64,000 nt of DNA from Paragorgia papillata (taxonomy: Eukaryota > Cnidaria > Anthozoa > Scleralcyonacea > Coralliidae), in the NCBI GenBank assembly GCA_035771165.1, contig JAWNZC010000322.1, forward strand, positions 8,046,501 to 8,110,500. The letters run 5' to 3'. The notes under the pieces are model-generated. The model ran no database searches. It saw only the letters and a list, made by a program, of their open reading frames with translations, and was not told the DNA's origin. The position numbers and the translations under genes were made by a program. Shown piece by piece: positions 7,568 through 16,489 of this stretch. Every line of letters begins with the position of its first letter. Position 1 is the stretch's first letter.

Positions 7568-8632
7568 TGTTTACCCAGCCAAAAGGACTTTTTCCACTCT
7601 TTTGATGATGAAATTAAAAAAGTTTGTCAGATGCAAATTAGCAGATCAGAACATGACAAGAGGGTCAACTTGTTTTGGTGGAATGATCATTTCAGTTGCA
7701 TCAAGGACAAAAGTAGGTTACTATCAAACCAAAACAACAACCACCAACACGAAAAATTCTTCTGTAACTTTTGTCTCAATCCTTTTGAAACTAAGGATAT
7801 TTTAAACCAACATGAGATTATTTGTAGGTCCCACGATGCCCAGATCCAAGAGTATCCAGTAAAAGGTGAGGATGATACCATGGGTTGGAGTCTAAAAGAT
7901 TTGAAGAAAACTCAGGATGTACCATTCATTATTGTGGCAGATTTTGAGTGCGAGCTTGACACCTTAAAAACTTCAAAAACTGACGAGTCCAAAAGTTACA
8001 CCCAAAAATATCAGGAACATGTGCCAATCAGCTATGGTTTTATGATTATTTGTTCAGATCCAAAAATTTATCCTGGCAAGTATTTCAGTTACACCAAAAA
8101 ATATGACTTTGAAAACATTGGTCAAATGTTTGTTGAAAAGTTGGAAATGGAGGCAAAAAAGATTTGGCACACATATCTCAAAACTCCTAAAAAAATTATC
8201 ATGACAGCAGAAAATGAAACTAACTTTCAAAATGCAACCAACTGTTATGTTTGTGGTGGTGCATTTGTAAAAAGAAATCCAAAAGATTTGGACCCCCGAA
8301 GCATCTGGAAAGCCAACAAACTAACACCCAAAAGTAAAGTAAGGGACCATAACCATCTAAATGGTCAGTACAGAGGAGCAGCCCATAACGACTGTAATTA
8401 TGCTATGTCAAGTGCCAGACATATTCCGGTTCTTTTCCATAATTTTTCTGGTTATGATGCCCATTTAATTGCAAAATATTTGGGACTGTCAAATGGTCCC
8501 ATTGGTTGTATTGCAAAAACGGAGGAGGAGTATATTAGTGTAAACAAGAAACTTTGGATGGATGGTGGGATGAAAACAGACACAAAAACTGGAAGACAGG
8601 TTAAGAAATGGGTGCCATTGGAATTACGATTC
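7568..8632 (+). pseudogene. polB: Polinton DNA polymerase B, left fragment (layer B), 5'-truncated
   Basis: This is the exonuclease half of a protein-primed family B DNA polymerase. Aligned to the complete copy at 10,031-13,624, it lacks roughly the first 270 residues. The frame is open from 7568 and the first ATG is at 7631. Visible parts are a Cys/His finger (FCNFCLNPF...H..IC), Exo I (VADFECEL), an endonuclease VII-like Cys/His insertion (CYVCGG ... KVRDHNHLNGQYRGAAHNDCN) and Exo II (FHNFSGYDAHLI). At 8632 the reading is cut by a Polinton, and the open frame runs about 40 codons into the inserted repeat before stopping at 8752. The frame resumes in phase at 26,098. The 5' end is lost near layer A, which may itself have caused the loss. 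Confidence 0.85.
8627..8632. repeat. Target-site duplication CGATTC, left copy
   Basis: These six bases directly before the AG end of the Polinton are repeated exactly at 26,092-26,097 after the other end. A 6-bp duplication is the hallmark of Polinton integration by a retroviral-type integrase. Confidence 0.9.
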
Positions 8633-9050
8633 AGTAGTGTAGGACTTGGGGCTACGGGCGCCACCGCCAAAATCCCAAAAATTTATTTATTAACAAAACA
8701 TCCACCAAATGGACACATTAGTCAGGAAGCCGTGGAATACTGCCTCTTTTAATCAATTGGAAAAAGGGAGCGTTTTGGGAAAACTAGGCATTTTCCCCCA
8801 TTTAATATTTTCTCCTATTTTTATTATTTTTTTGAAACACACCGGGGCGATCAATCACTAGGGGAATTGAAAAATAATTTACCCCCCTAAGATGGCCATG
8901 GAGCGCGGCTTCCTGACTAATGTGTCCATTTGGTGGATGTTTTGTTAATAAATAAATTTTTGGGATTTTGGCGGTGGCGCCCGTAGCCCCAAGTCCTACA
9001 CTACATACGCCCTAGAGATTTCCCAATACACCCTGTTAATGATTGAGTGT
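8633..9050. repeat. Left terminal inverted repeat (418 bp) with internal palindrome
   Basis: It matches 25,674-26,091 in inverted orientation with few differences. Within it, the outer arm 8634-8731 is a perfect reverse complement of the inner arm 8907-9004 (98 bp each, 175-bp spacer), so a single strand of the end could fold into a long hairpin. The inner edge overlaps the start codon of the zinc-finger gene at 9039. Confidence 0.9.
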
Positions 9051-9461
9051 GAAATATGCCACAAATCCTTCGCCGCTAAGTCCAGTCTGAATAGACATAC
9101 CAAGAACGTACACCTCAAGGTTGTTGATTACAAATGTGGCATCTGCCATAAGCTTTATGCTTCGGAGTCAGGTTTGAGCCGTCATATTACAAACATACAT
9201 CTGAAGGTTAAGACTTACAGATGTGGACCGTGTGGGTTGGAATATAGTTTGAAGGTTGGACTGGACTTTCATAAAGACCTTATTCACGCCTCTGACTTTG
9301 GATGTGGCCAGTGTGACTATAAAAGCCGACGAAAACTCCAGCTCAAACAACACATTGAGTCGGAGCATCTCAGGGTGAGACATGAGTGTGAAATGTGTGG
9401 AGTGGAGTTCAGGAGTAAGAGAGGCCTAACCCAACACGAAAAGGAGGACCATGGAGTTTAG
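9039..9461 (+). CDS. Five C2H2 zinc-finger protein (140 aa)
   Basis: Five C2H2 fingers run through almost the whole protein. Their first cysteine pairs lie at about residues 4-7, 33-36, 62-65, 88-91 and 114-117. Linkers are short and irregular, unlike the TGEKP linkers of host KRAB/Kruppel proteins. The start codon lies in the last bases of the left terminal repeat, so the repeat may drive it. C2H2 proteins occur sporadically in Polintons and probably bind DNA; the target is unknown. The frame is intact and the gene is the outermost on the left. Confidence 0.75.
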   Translation: MIECEICHKSFAAKSSLNRHTKNVHLKVVDYKCGICHKLYASESGLSRHITNIHLKVKTYRCGPCGLEYSLKVGLDFHKDLIHASDFGCGQCDYKSRRKLQLKQHIESEHLRVRHECEMCGVEFRSKRGLTQHEKEDHGV

Positions 9462-9534
9462 TTAGTTTTCGGTTTTCCGCCACTACTTTTCGAGAGTGGG
9501 TGACTTGCCCCAACCGTATGTAAATTACCCCCGC

Positions 9535-10028
9535 TCATTTGTTGTTAACAGCTATCACACAACTTCACCGATCGAACCAGCTATCCCTCGGAGAGTGTCA
9601 CGCGTGACACTATCACACAACTTCGTCGATCGAACCAACCACCCCCCACAGAGTGTCACGCGTGACACACTATTTTACGACTTCGCCGATCGAACCAACT
9701 ACCCCCCGCGGAGTGTCACGCGTGACACACTATTTTACGACTTCGCCGATCGAACCAACTACCCCCCGCGGAGTGTCACGCGTGACACACTATTTTACGA
9801 CTTCGCCGATCGAACCAACTACCCCCCGCGGAGTGTCACGCGTGACACACTATTTTACGACTTCGCCGATCGAACCAACTACCCCCCGCGGAGTGTCACG
9901 CGTGACACACTATTTTACGACTTCGCCGATCGAACCAACTACCCCCCGCGGAGTGTCACGCGTGACACACTATTTTACGACTTCGCCGATCGAACCAACT
10001 ACCCCCCGCGGAGTGTCACGCGTGACAC
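9535..10028. repeat. 60-bp tandem repeat (six identical units plus two diverged)
   Basis: Six identical 60-bp units run from 9661 to 10,020, with two diverged copies before them (from about 9541). Each unit joins at the palindrome GTGTCACGCGTGACAC (9595, 9653, 9713, 9773, 9833, 9893, 9953, 10,013). Because 60 is a multiple of three, a 190-codon plus-strand frame (9496-10,068) stays open and would encode 20-residue repeats (unit around TLFYDFADRTNY). A second frame is open too, so coding is doubtful. The array lies between the zinc-finger gene and the 3' end of polB. Confidence 0.85.
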
Positions 10029-10030
10029 TA

Positions 10031-13000
10031 TTATACAATATCTTTGTGTCCGTACGCGTAGGAGTTAACTCCGTTTTCCAACAAATACCTCTTATCGTCG
10101 AAGCATGAAAGTGATATCTTGTTTATTTCGTAACTTCCCAGCTGATGTCTGACACTACGAATTGTTTTCATTTTGTTGAACATCAGCCCCTGACTAAATA
10201 GTGTGTCTTTGTAGTTCTCATGTTTGATTTGTTTCTTAGTGACACTCTTTTTAATCCCTTTCGCGGTTTTGCCACCTGTATTGTTTTCTTTCACGTATGA
10301 ATACATTTTACTTCGTAGGCCGACGAACTCTATTATGGGAACGCCAGCCGCTTCATCCTTCATCTTCCCAATAACCTTTTTATTTGACTTGTCGAAGTAT
10401 GGCGAGCTTTCCGGATAGTCTGAGTTGTCAAACATACCCTTGTCAGCCCAGAAGTCTTTGTAGACGTCTTCCGTCTCAATTTCATATGTCAGACTGTCCG
10501 TATCCGTGAACAACAACTTGGCTTTATTTCCATACTTTTTCAACACATAGCCATAATGAAAATCATACATCAACGTCTTCGACAAATCCAGAATACACAT
10601 ACCAACGTAAGCCGGCCGGTTTAATGTTAACACCTCCTTGATTTTGTGAACGGCAACCAGGTTTTCGTTAAATATTTTAACAGATACAAAAGTTGGTTTG
10701 GAGGACAATTTTAACAGCTTTTCTTCACTAGTGACCAATCTGACATCCACACGCTTTCTCAAGTTTTCCATCGTCTTACCGAAGACGCTGTTGTTCATCA
10801 GCTTGAAGAAGTCCTTCTCGAAGGCGTTTTTAGCGGCGGTTCTCTTCACCGTGTTGAAGTCGATGTACTGTTTCAACCAGGGGGACTGATCGAACAACAA
10901 AACCCGATGGATCCTCTTTACCCTCATCCCAAGCCCGACGTACAGCTGTAGGTTCCTATAGTGAATGACATACTTCTCCTTATCGATTAGGTTGGTTACC
11001 AGCTTACTAACACCACCAACACTGACGTTATATTTCTTCTTGATTTTCTGACAGTAGTCAGACAACATATCCTCTCTTATTTCCATCTTTTCGGGAGCTA
11101 ACGGGTAGTCGTTGTGTAGGTCGTGGAGTTTTTCTGGATATTCCAGATCAACCTCGAGTATCGCCCCAGTTCTGCTGTTCTCAGAAAGGTTCTCCCAATT
11201 AAACGTGTTGGGGCTTTGGCCCCTATCAGCCCACCTGAACCCACCGGTTGGGAGGCACCGACTCATAGCCCAACCATACAAATTATTAGCGTCGAGGTAC
11301 ATTATATACTTTACAGCCTCGTTTTCGTCATACCCCTTCATGTATGGGTTGTTCGCCTTCCCATATCTGTTAGCTATGTAGCTAACCCCACCTCTCATTC
11401 CTTTCTCAATGAACTGGAACATATCAATATCAGTTATTAACTCCAACTTAATTCCCGTCATCTTTAACATAGCGTCCCAGGCCAATCCCGGAGAGGTGAA
11501 GTAGTGACATGGATCTAATTTGTAGTACTGGGTACAAGTCTTCCTAAAGTTCTCAAAGACGTCAGCCAATAACAAAACATCCGACTTCAGGTACATGTCA
11601 TGGTAGTCCCCCATAGTCCTCATTCCGAACGCCCTCCAGACCTCCTGAGCGTGTTGGTAATCACTATCCGACACCCCCTCATCATTCAGTATGCTGTAGA
11701 ACTCACTCTTCAGTGGGAGTTTCGTTTCTCCGAACCGGTCGAAGCTGTCCATGTAGTCATAGGGGTAAACACCCTTCGTCCTCATCAACTCCACCCTTTC
11801 ACCAAACTCTTCAGCCGTATACCTGAAGGCGGACGACTCCTTTGGGAGATTTCCAACCAGTTTATCCAGGGAACTACCCATAAACTGAAGACTGTCCAGA
11901 AACACGAGACTCTTACCTAACATGAAAGCCATGTACTTCTCCATATTGTTTGGGATGACATTAATTTCCTGTCCGAACTTCCCAATTTCCCCCATAATAA
12001 GATGGCTGTCGTAACCCCTCAGGTTGTGGAAGATCACAGGGATTTTATCAGTTAGTCTGTAACTCCTATTACAAAGCTGGTGAGCCGATCCCCGGTACCT
12101 TCCTGTTACATGACAATGGTCCCGAACCTTAACATCATCCACCGTATACCCCCGACCACAGATGTGACACTTTTTAGCGTCCCTAAAGTCCGCTTCGTCA
12201 TGTTCAGTCAGCACCATGTCCTTGTTGAAGTGTTTTTTCTTTATCTTTTTACAGTACTTTACTTCTTCCAACATCTTACCGATGAACTTATTGACAGTGT
12301 CGCCCGCGACACCTGGACCTCTGTACACCTGGACGGATTTACTGAACCTATCATCATAACAACAGACAACCTTATACCCATAGCCACAATCGATATGTTT
12401 TTGATACTTCTCCATGTACGCTTTCTTTGGGTTCGGACTTAAGGTCCGAGTCCGGTCTCCAAAGACCTTCTCAGTGATCGCCTCGAAGTCAGCGTAAATG
12501 ACAAACGGAACGCTCAACTGTTTGTGGAAATTATAGTACTTCAACACGTTCTTACCTTCCTTAGGCATCCTAACAGCCTGTTTACCATTTATGGTGATAC
12601 ACACTACTCTATGTCTGTCCAGAACCTCCGGTGAACTGAAACATTGAAGGCAGTACATACAATGGTGTTTTCTCTCCTTATGTTTTGTTTTATTGTACAT
12701 GAATCTATCGAAGTCCTTGATGAGGACGTAGTGTTGTTTGTTTTCCTTGTTGGTTATGATAAGGAGGTTCATCGAGTCGGTGAAGTTAAACCCCTCCTTT
12801 GAGATGTAAACCGGAAAGGTTAGTTTCCCTTCATAACCAAAGACGTTTATACGTATCTCATTCTGTCTCTCCACCCGACAGTACTGTTTCTGGGTTACTG
12901 GGAAGCTGACTCCACTATAATCCAAATCGTTAACATGACCACGGTATTTGGACACCTTTTGTGGGTCTTTTGTCACCGGGAACTTGTGAGCCAGGTGGCA

Positions 13001-13624
13001 CCACATAAAACACTTGTCATCATTGTTCTTAATATTAATCAGCCCTTTCCGACTGTTTTTCAACTCCTTAGGGAGGTCTATATAACTAGAACCTTCCAGT
13101 GGACTGTATACAGTCAGATTTATATAATGACCGTCGACTGAGTCCACCCTCCAACCAGATCCTTCACTTATCCACCGGGATATCCCGACTATTACCTCCT
13201 CATTCGCGACGTTGACGTCTCGGGCAATCCCAGTACTGCTGACTACAGTTCTGTTGTGGCTATTGAAGTGAGCCGTCTTATAAGTCCTTCCACCGGGTAC
13301 CTCTTTTTCAAGTGTTACAACCAACGTTTCAGCGAACTTCAACCCCCTCATTTCCCTCAACTCCCGACGTAGGAGCGCGGACACACTGTCCCCGAGGGCA
13401 TTCACCTGTTCTAATGGGTCTTGGGACACAACAGCACACCTGAACGACTTGGTTTTACCCCTCAGGGCTCTGTCTAATTGGTCTATGTCATAACCGAACA
13501 ACCTCTCATAGAGACGGGGATCTATATCATCATCGGAATAATCAAACATATCAGGGTCTAAGTTGTCGCCCCGATGGATCAGGCGCGACGCTGTCGCGCG
13601 TGACACTGTCGCGTCGGAGCTCAT
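10031..13624 (-). CDS. polB: Protein-primed family B DNA polymerase (1,197 aa)
   Basis: This enzyme replicates the element from its ends using a protein primer. The N-terminal 270 residues are specific to the family and may include the terminal-protein region. Next come a Cys/His finger (about 322-342) and the 3'-5' exonuclease: Exo I YADFEA at about 377, Exo II FHNLRGYDS at 532, Exo III YLKSD at about 678. An endonuclease VII-like Cys/His insertion lies between Exo I and II (about 486-518). The polymerase motifs are YLDANNLYG at about 776, KNAFEKDFFKLMNNSVFG at about 932 and TDTDS at 1040. All catalytic acids are present and the frame is intact. The first 15 codons contain one of the element's GC-rich palindromes. 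A TATAATG motif marks the start. Confidence 0.95.
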   Translation of the reverse strand: MSSDATVSRATASRLIHRGDNLDPDMFDYSDDDIDPRLYERLFGYDIDQLDRALRGKTKSFRCAVVSQDPLEQVNALGDSVSALLRRELREMRGLKFAETLVVTLEKEVPGGRTYKTAHFNSHNRTVVSSTGIARDVNVANEEVIVGISRWISEGSGWRVDSVDGHYINLTVYSPLEGSSYIDLPKELKNSRKGLINIKNNDDKCFMWCHLAHKFPVTKDPQKVSKYRGHVNDLDYSGVSFPVTQKQYCRVERQNEIRINVFGYEGKLTFPVYISKEGFNFTDSMNLLIITNKENKQHYVLIKDFDRFMYNKTKHKERKHHCMYCLQCFSSPEVLDRHRVVCITINGKQAVRMPKEGKNVLKYYNFHKQLSVPFVIYADFEAITEKVFGDRTRTLSPNPKKAYMEKYQKHIDCGYGYKVVCCYDDRFSKSVQVYRGPGVAGDTVNKFIGKMLEEVKYCKKIKKKHFNKDMVLTEHDEADFRDAKKCHICGRGYTVDDVKVRDHCHVTGRYRGSAHQLCNRSYRLTDKIPVIFHNLRGYDSHLIMGEIGKFGQEINVIPNNMEKYMAFMLGKSLVFLDSLQFMGSSLDKLVGNLPKESSAFRYTAEEFGERVELMRTKGVYPYDYMDSFDRFGETKLPLKSEFYSILNDEGVSDSDYQHAQEVWRAFGMRTMGDYHDMYLKSDVLLLADVFENFRKTCTQYYKLDPCHYFTSPGLAWDAMLKMTGIKLELITDIDMFQFIEKGMRGGVSYIANRYGKANNPYMKGYDENEAVKYIMYLDANNLYGWAMSRCLPTGGFRWADRGQSPNTFNWENLSENSRTGAILEVDLEYPEKLHDLHNDYPLAPEKMEIREDMLSDYCQKIKKKYNVSVGGVSKLVTNLIDKEKYVIHYRNLQLYVGLGMRVKRIHRVLLFDQSPWLKQYIDFNTVKRTAAKNAFEKDFFKLMNNSVFGKTMENLRKRVDVRLVTSEEKLLKLSSKPTFVSVKIFNENLVAVHKIKEVLTLNRPAYVGMCILDLSKTLMYDFHYGYVLKKYGNKAKLLFTDTDSLTYEIETEDVYKDFWADKGMFDNSDYPESSPYFDKSNKKVIGKMKDEAAGVPIIEFVGLRSKMYSYVKENNTGGKTAKGIKKSVTKKQIKHENYKDTLFSQGLMFNKMKTIRSVRHQLGSYEINKISLSCFDDKRYLLENGVNSYAYGHKDIV
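13583..13615. repeat. GTGTCGCGC-type palindrome within the polB start
   Basis: This compound copy of the GCGCGACGC / GTCGCGCGTGACAC palindrome is read in frame as a short Ala/Thr/Ser/Arg stretch (DATVSRATASR) at the polymerase N-terminus. It is one of at least eight dispersed copies in the element. Confidence 0.7.
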
Positions 13625-13639
13625 TATAACAAAAGGTAG

Positions 13640-14305
13640 TTATATTCTGTTAGGCGCGGCTCCCTTCCGAGGCCTCAATAACCACTCACTATAAAACTCA
13701 TCGGAGGTACAGCCCCAACCAAGCTCCTCATACACAACCCCAAACAGATTGTTATCAAATTTATCCTTCGTCTTTCCCCTTTTAAGATCCTTCAGATTAC
13801 TCAGTAACTCAATCTCTCTTCTCGAACACAATCTGATGATGTAATAGTTATATCCGGAGAGGTTACGGCCTTTTATCAGACCCTTTTTTATCATCACACC
13901 GAGGACCCTGGAGAAGTCATCCAGAATTATATCAATAAACCTATCCCCAACGGCTCCGGTAAGTCTCTTTTTCATCCAACGATTTCTCGAGTGTTCACTC
14001 CGTTTGGGGACAGCGGCCGCCACATACCCCCCAAATACATACCCGTACTCCGTCTCACCACACCTCGGACAGGAGAACACCCCACTACTCACCTTAGTAC
14101 GGAACCTTGAACACTCCCCACACCACAGTTTCGTGTCGCGCGTGATAGTGTCGCGCCTGGGTAGAGCAGAACTATCACCAGACAGGTGGTTGTCGTCTAC
14201 TAACTTAAGTCCCATTTGTTTACAAATCCATTTTACGCTTGACTCCGGTAGGTTATCCAACCCTTTTGGTAAACCCGACCAGAAAATAGTATTAGCCGTA
14301 GACAT
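13640..14305 (-). CDS. Zinc-ribbon protein, possibly late-transcription-factor-like (221 aa)
   Basis: A four-cysteine zinc ribbon (C62-C65, C79-C82) follows a 60-residue N-terminus. A basic, helical, conserved-looking domain follows at about 95-190. Such a ribbon plus helical domain recalls TFIIB-like and VLTF3-like viral transcription factors, but I cannot confirm either family by eye. A GC-rich palindrome at 14,133-14,156 encodes residues just before the ribbon (LPRRDTITRDTKLW). The start is preceded by GTATA. It lies 15 bases upstream of polB on the same strand, so the two may share expression. Confidence 0.5.
   Translation of the reverse strand: MSTANTIFWSGLPKGLDNLPESSVKWICKQMGLKLVDDNHLSGDSSALPRRDTITRDTKLWCGECSRFRTKVSSGVFSCPRCGETEYGYVFGGYVAAAVPKRSEHSRNRWMKKRLTGAVGDRFIDIILDDFSRVLGVMIKKGLIKGRNLSGYNYYIIRLCSRREIELLSNLKDLKRGKTKDKFDNNLFGVVYEELGWGCTSDEFYSEWLLRPRKGAAPNRI
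14133..14156. repeat. GTGTCGCGC-type palindrome inside a coding region
   Basis: This partial copy (GTGTCGCGCGTGATAGTGTCGCGC) lies in the zinc-ribbon gene and keeps its reading frame. Confidence 0.65.
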
Positions 14306-14330
14306 TATACCCCTAAGTCATCAAAATCCC

Positions 14331-14783
14331 CTAGACCAAAATCAGCTTAGACATCAAATATCCACCAACCAGACCAACAGACCCAACAAACAATGTTTCA
14401 TACTCTTTCATCTCACCCGATGGTTTGTAATAGTCAGGCAACTCAGGCTCTCTGTTGAAAGATTGCCCATCGTATTCCATCTGGGAGAGGCGGAGCCTAG
14501 TTTCAGCCTGTTTCAGACTTGATTTCAGCAGATCCAGAGCGTGGTTCGTTGTGTTGATATCCGCGTTGGCGTCAGACAGCTGTTGTCTCAGTAGCTGTAC
14601 CCTATCCTTTTTACCCACCTCGTTCTCATACCATTTTTCCTTCGCTTTGGCCAGCTGCTCGAGCGCCTGGTTATGCCTTTTGATTTCAGTTTCATATCCA
14701 CCATGATTTAACTTTGAGAACAGGAATCCAGCACCCGCGAAGGCTACAGCGTTGAACAATCCACCAATAACTAGACTGGCCAT
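14331..14783 (-). CDS. Conserved Polinton membrane/coiled-coil protein (150 aa)
   Basis: There is a hydrophobic helix at residues 4-24, a long charged coiled-coil region at about 33-105 (it contains HNQALEQLAKAKEKWYENE) and a second hydrophobic helix at about 130-149. This membrane-coil-membrane layout is a recurrent small gene of Polintons. It probably acts in the virion membrane or its assembly, but its molecular function is unknown. The start ATGGCC follows TTTATAA. The frame is intact and the neighbours are on the same strand. Confidence 0.65.
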   Translation of the reverse strand: MASLVIGGLFNAVAFAGAGFLFSKLNHGGYETEIKRHNQALEQLAKAKEKWYENEVGKKDRVQLLRQQLSDANADINTTNHALDLLKSSLKQAETRLRLSQMEYDGQSFNREPELPDYYKPSGEMKEYETLFVGSVGLVGGYLMSKLILV

Positions 14784-14801
14784 TTATAAACTAATAAATA
14801 T

Positions 14802-15449
14802 TCAGCGAAAGCGGCGAATCAATCCATTATCCCTCAGGAACCGCCTCACCATCTGGTGGACACTATAACCATTACAAAACGGAATCCTGAGTAAGGGATA
14901 ACCTTGTGACCTGGCGTAATCATTTTTCATTCTGTCATGTCTTTGTAGTTTCTCAAAGCGTTTCTCAGCCTCTTCTACGCTAATACCCCCCCATTGGGTG
15001 GGTCTGAAATGTTGTTCACCGTCGTACTCAATTAATAAGAAACTACCATCAAAAGGTATCGCGAAGTCATACCTCAGGAGACCACCACCCAACCCCACTA
15101 ATCCATCAAACCTCTTTTCCCTGATGTATCCAATATTGTTAACGCGTAGGACATATTCAACGTCTTGTTCCCCCCTAGACCCACGGGCGGTCTGTAGGTT
15201 CGACCTGGTCTCAACTCTCGTCTCAACTCTCGTTTCGGACCTCGTTACGGTCTCAACTCTCGTTACAGTCCTTACCACCACAACCCCATGTGCTTTCCCA
15301 CGGTGTTTCCTCATATCGTTTCCCCTCGAGAACGCCTTCCCACAGTCCTCACATGTGTAATTTTTCTCATTGTTGTGAACCTGTCTGACGTGTTGGTTGA
15401 GATTCCCCTTAGTGGTGAATATTTTTCCACAAATTTCACAGTCACCCAT
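14802..15449 (-). CDS. C2H2 zinc fingers fused to a PD-(D/E)XK nuclease (215 aa)
   Basis: Two C2H2 fingers (about residues 4-25 and 33-54) precede a Thr/Arg/Glu-rich linker of VETRVETR-type repeats (about 60-85). A nuclease domain follows, with D128 in RYDFAIPF and E141-x-D143-G in LLIEYDGEQHF, then a basic HDRMKNDYAR block and a final RIPF strand. This arrangement matches small PD-(D/E)XK endonucleases related to phage and large-virus homing nucleases (EDxHD or Vsr-like). Sequence-specific DNA cutting is likely; whether it serves replication, resolution or attack on competitors is not shown. All expected acidic residues are present. Confidence 0.75.
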   Translation of the reverse strand: MGDCEICGKIFTTKGNLNQHVRQVHNNEKNYTCEDCGKAFSRGNDMRKHRGKAHGVVVVRTVTRVETVTRSETRVETRVETRSNLQTARGSRGEQDVEYVLRVNNIGYIREKRFDGLVGLGGGLLRYDFAIPFDGSFLLIEYDGEQHFRPTQWGGISVEEAEKRFEKLQRHDRMKNDYARSQGYPLLRIPFCNGYSVHQMVRRFLRDNGLIRRFR

Positions 15450-15500
15450 CTTATGCCACCCGGTCCTGACTTCTCCTTAGCCCTCCAGCCCTCTGGGCGA

Positions 15501-15737
15501 CTACTTGGTCCCGAACGGATCAACTGGTAAATACCCCTTCGATTGGGCCCACTTGATCCCAACCGTGCTAAGTCCAACGGCCAGAGCCAGCTTAACAGTA
15601 CCTTTCACCGACTCGGGAGTACCCAAAGGTTCCCTCAGTATTTTCTTCGAAACCATGGAGACCCCCACAGCCCCACTCGTAATCAGAAGAGCGTCGTAGA
15701 GTTCGTTCAACAGTTCTTTTCGGTCAACGGTTGACAT
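15501..15737 (-). CDS. Small two-helix membrane protein conserved in Polintons (78 aa)
   Basis: A polar start (MSTVDRKELLNELYDALL) is followed by two weakly hydrophobic helices at about residues 17-33 and 45-63, and a short Pro-rich end (LPVDPFGTK). Proteins of this size and pattern occur regularly in Polinton gene sets and are thought to be virion or membrane components. The biochemical role is unknown. The start follows GTATA. It sits in the minus-strand block of small structural genes. Confidence 0.6.
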   Translation of the reverse strand: MSTVDRKELLNELYDALLITSGAVGVSMVSKKILREPLGTPESVKGTVKLALAVGLSTVGIKWAQSKGYLPVDPFGTK

Positions 15738-15755
15738 TATACTACAGTCTATATT

Positions 15756-16193
15756 TCATTCATCAAAACTATCCAAAACTGGAGTGCCGGCCATGCCGGC
15801 CATGGAGACCCGGGCCCTTTGAGTTCCACGTCTAACGGTAACGCCCTGTGGTTCGCTCATTGTCTTCTCTTCGATGGTTTCCAACCTCTGAACCTCTCTT
15901 TTCTCCTTCAGTATACTATAATAAAGCGAGATCCCACCGATAACCAATCCAGCTGCTCCAATTAAGTAACCATAATTGACCGACCCACCGAGTTGGAGAC
16001 CATATCCATATCCAGTTTCAGCCGCCAGCCGTTCCCTGGCTTTTTTCTCCTTGGCTTCCTTTGATATCTGTGCCAGTCGTTTACCCGCGGCCACCCGTTT
16101 CGGGTCTTTGACTCTCTCCGTCTTGGTCACTGATGTTATTTTAGGCGTTTCCGTCTCTGTCTTCAGTGTTCCGGGCTCAGTTCCGTCAGACAT
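15756..16193 (-). CDS. Single-pass membrane protein with basic N-terminus (145 aa)
   Basis: The N-terminal half is Thr/Glu/Lys-rich and basic, with the block KDPKRVAAGKRLAQISKEAK at about residues 29-48. A Gly-rich segment leads into one transmembrane helix (about 75-96), then a charged tail of about 50 residues. The basic block is a recurrent feature of Polinton proteins and could bind DNA or the inner capsid face, but this is inference. The start follows ATATAG. The frame is intact. Confidence 0.6.
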   Translation of the reverse strand: MSDGTEPGTLKTETETPKITSVTKTERVKDPKRVAAGKRLAQISKEAKEKKARERLAAETGYGYGLQLGGSVNYGYLIGAAGLVIGGISLYYSILKEKREVQRLETIEEKTMSEPQGVTVRRGTQRARVSMAGMAGTPVLDSFDE

Positions 16194-16205
16194 CTATATA
16201 TTAGT

Positions 16206-16442
16206 TTACGTTCCGTCTGTGAGGCCGTCTGCCAGTTGATCTATAAGGTCTGTGAGGCCGTCTGTCAGTTGATCTGTAGGAACCTCTGGAGTCGTCTCCC
16301 AGCAACTGACAGATTCAGTTACGTAGTACTCACCTTTGTCATTCTTTCTGACACAATGTCCGAAGACTCTGATAGCTCTTCTAAGTCCATGGAAGACAGC
16401 TAGTATGAGTCGTCTGAAATTTTTTGGGGCTTCGCCGGTCAT
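16206..16442 (-). CDS. Small basic protein (78 aa), unrecognised
   Basis: The N-terminal half is basic and amphipathic (FRRLILAVFHGLRRAIRVFG). The C-terminal third consists of Leu/Thr/Asp-Gly repeats (two GLTD units with related QLADG copies) that reflect a short DNA repeat. The start ATGACC is preceded by TTATAC, matching the other genes of the element, and is the first gene of the minus-strand block. I recognise no family. The repeat-derived tail may be variable. Confidence 0.45.
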   Translation of the reverse strand: MTGEAPKNFRRLILAVFHGLRRAIRVFGHCVRKNDKGEYYVTESVSCWETTPEVPTDQLTDGLTDLIDQLADGLTDGT

Positions 16443-16489
16443 GTATAATATACGAAAGGTCTAAGCCTAAATTATGAACGCTGTGTATC
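16443..16489. promoter_or_regulatory. Divergent spacer with TATAATATA
   Basis: This 47-bp spacer separates the divergent starts of the small basic protein (16,442) and the kinase (16,490). It contains TATAATATA next to the minus-strand start. A bidirectional promoter is inferred. Confidence 0.35.

Noticed and set aside
8633..8752. Last 40 codons of the left polymerase frame as true polymerase sequence
   Set aside because: They are translated from the inserted terminal repeat. The homologous sequence continues at 26,098.
9653..10108. 151-codon second frame through the 60-bp repeats
   Set aside because: Both frames stay open only because the unit length is a multiple of three. There is no independent evidence for coding.
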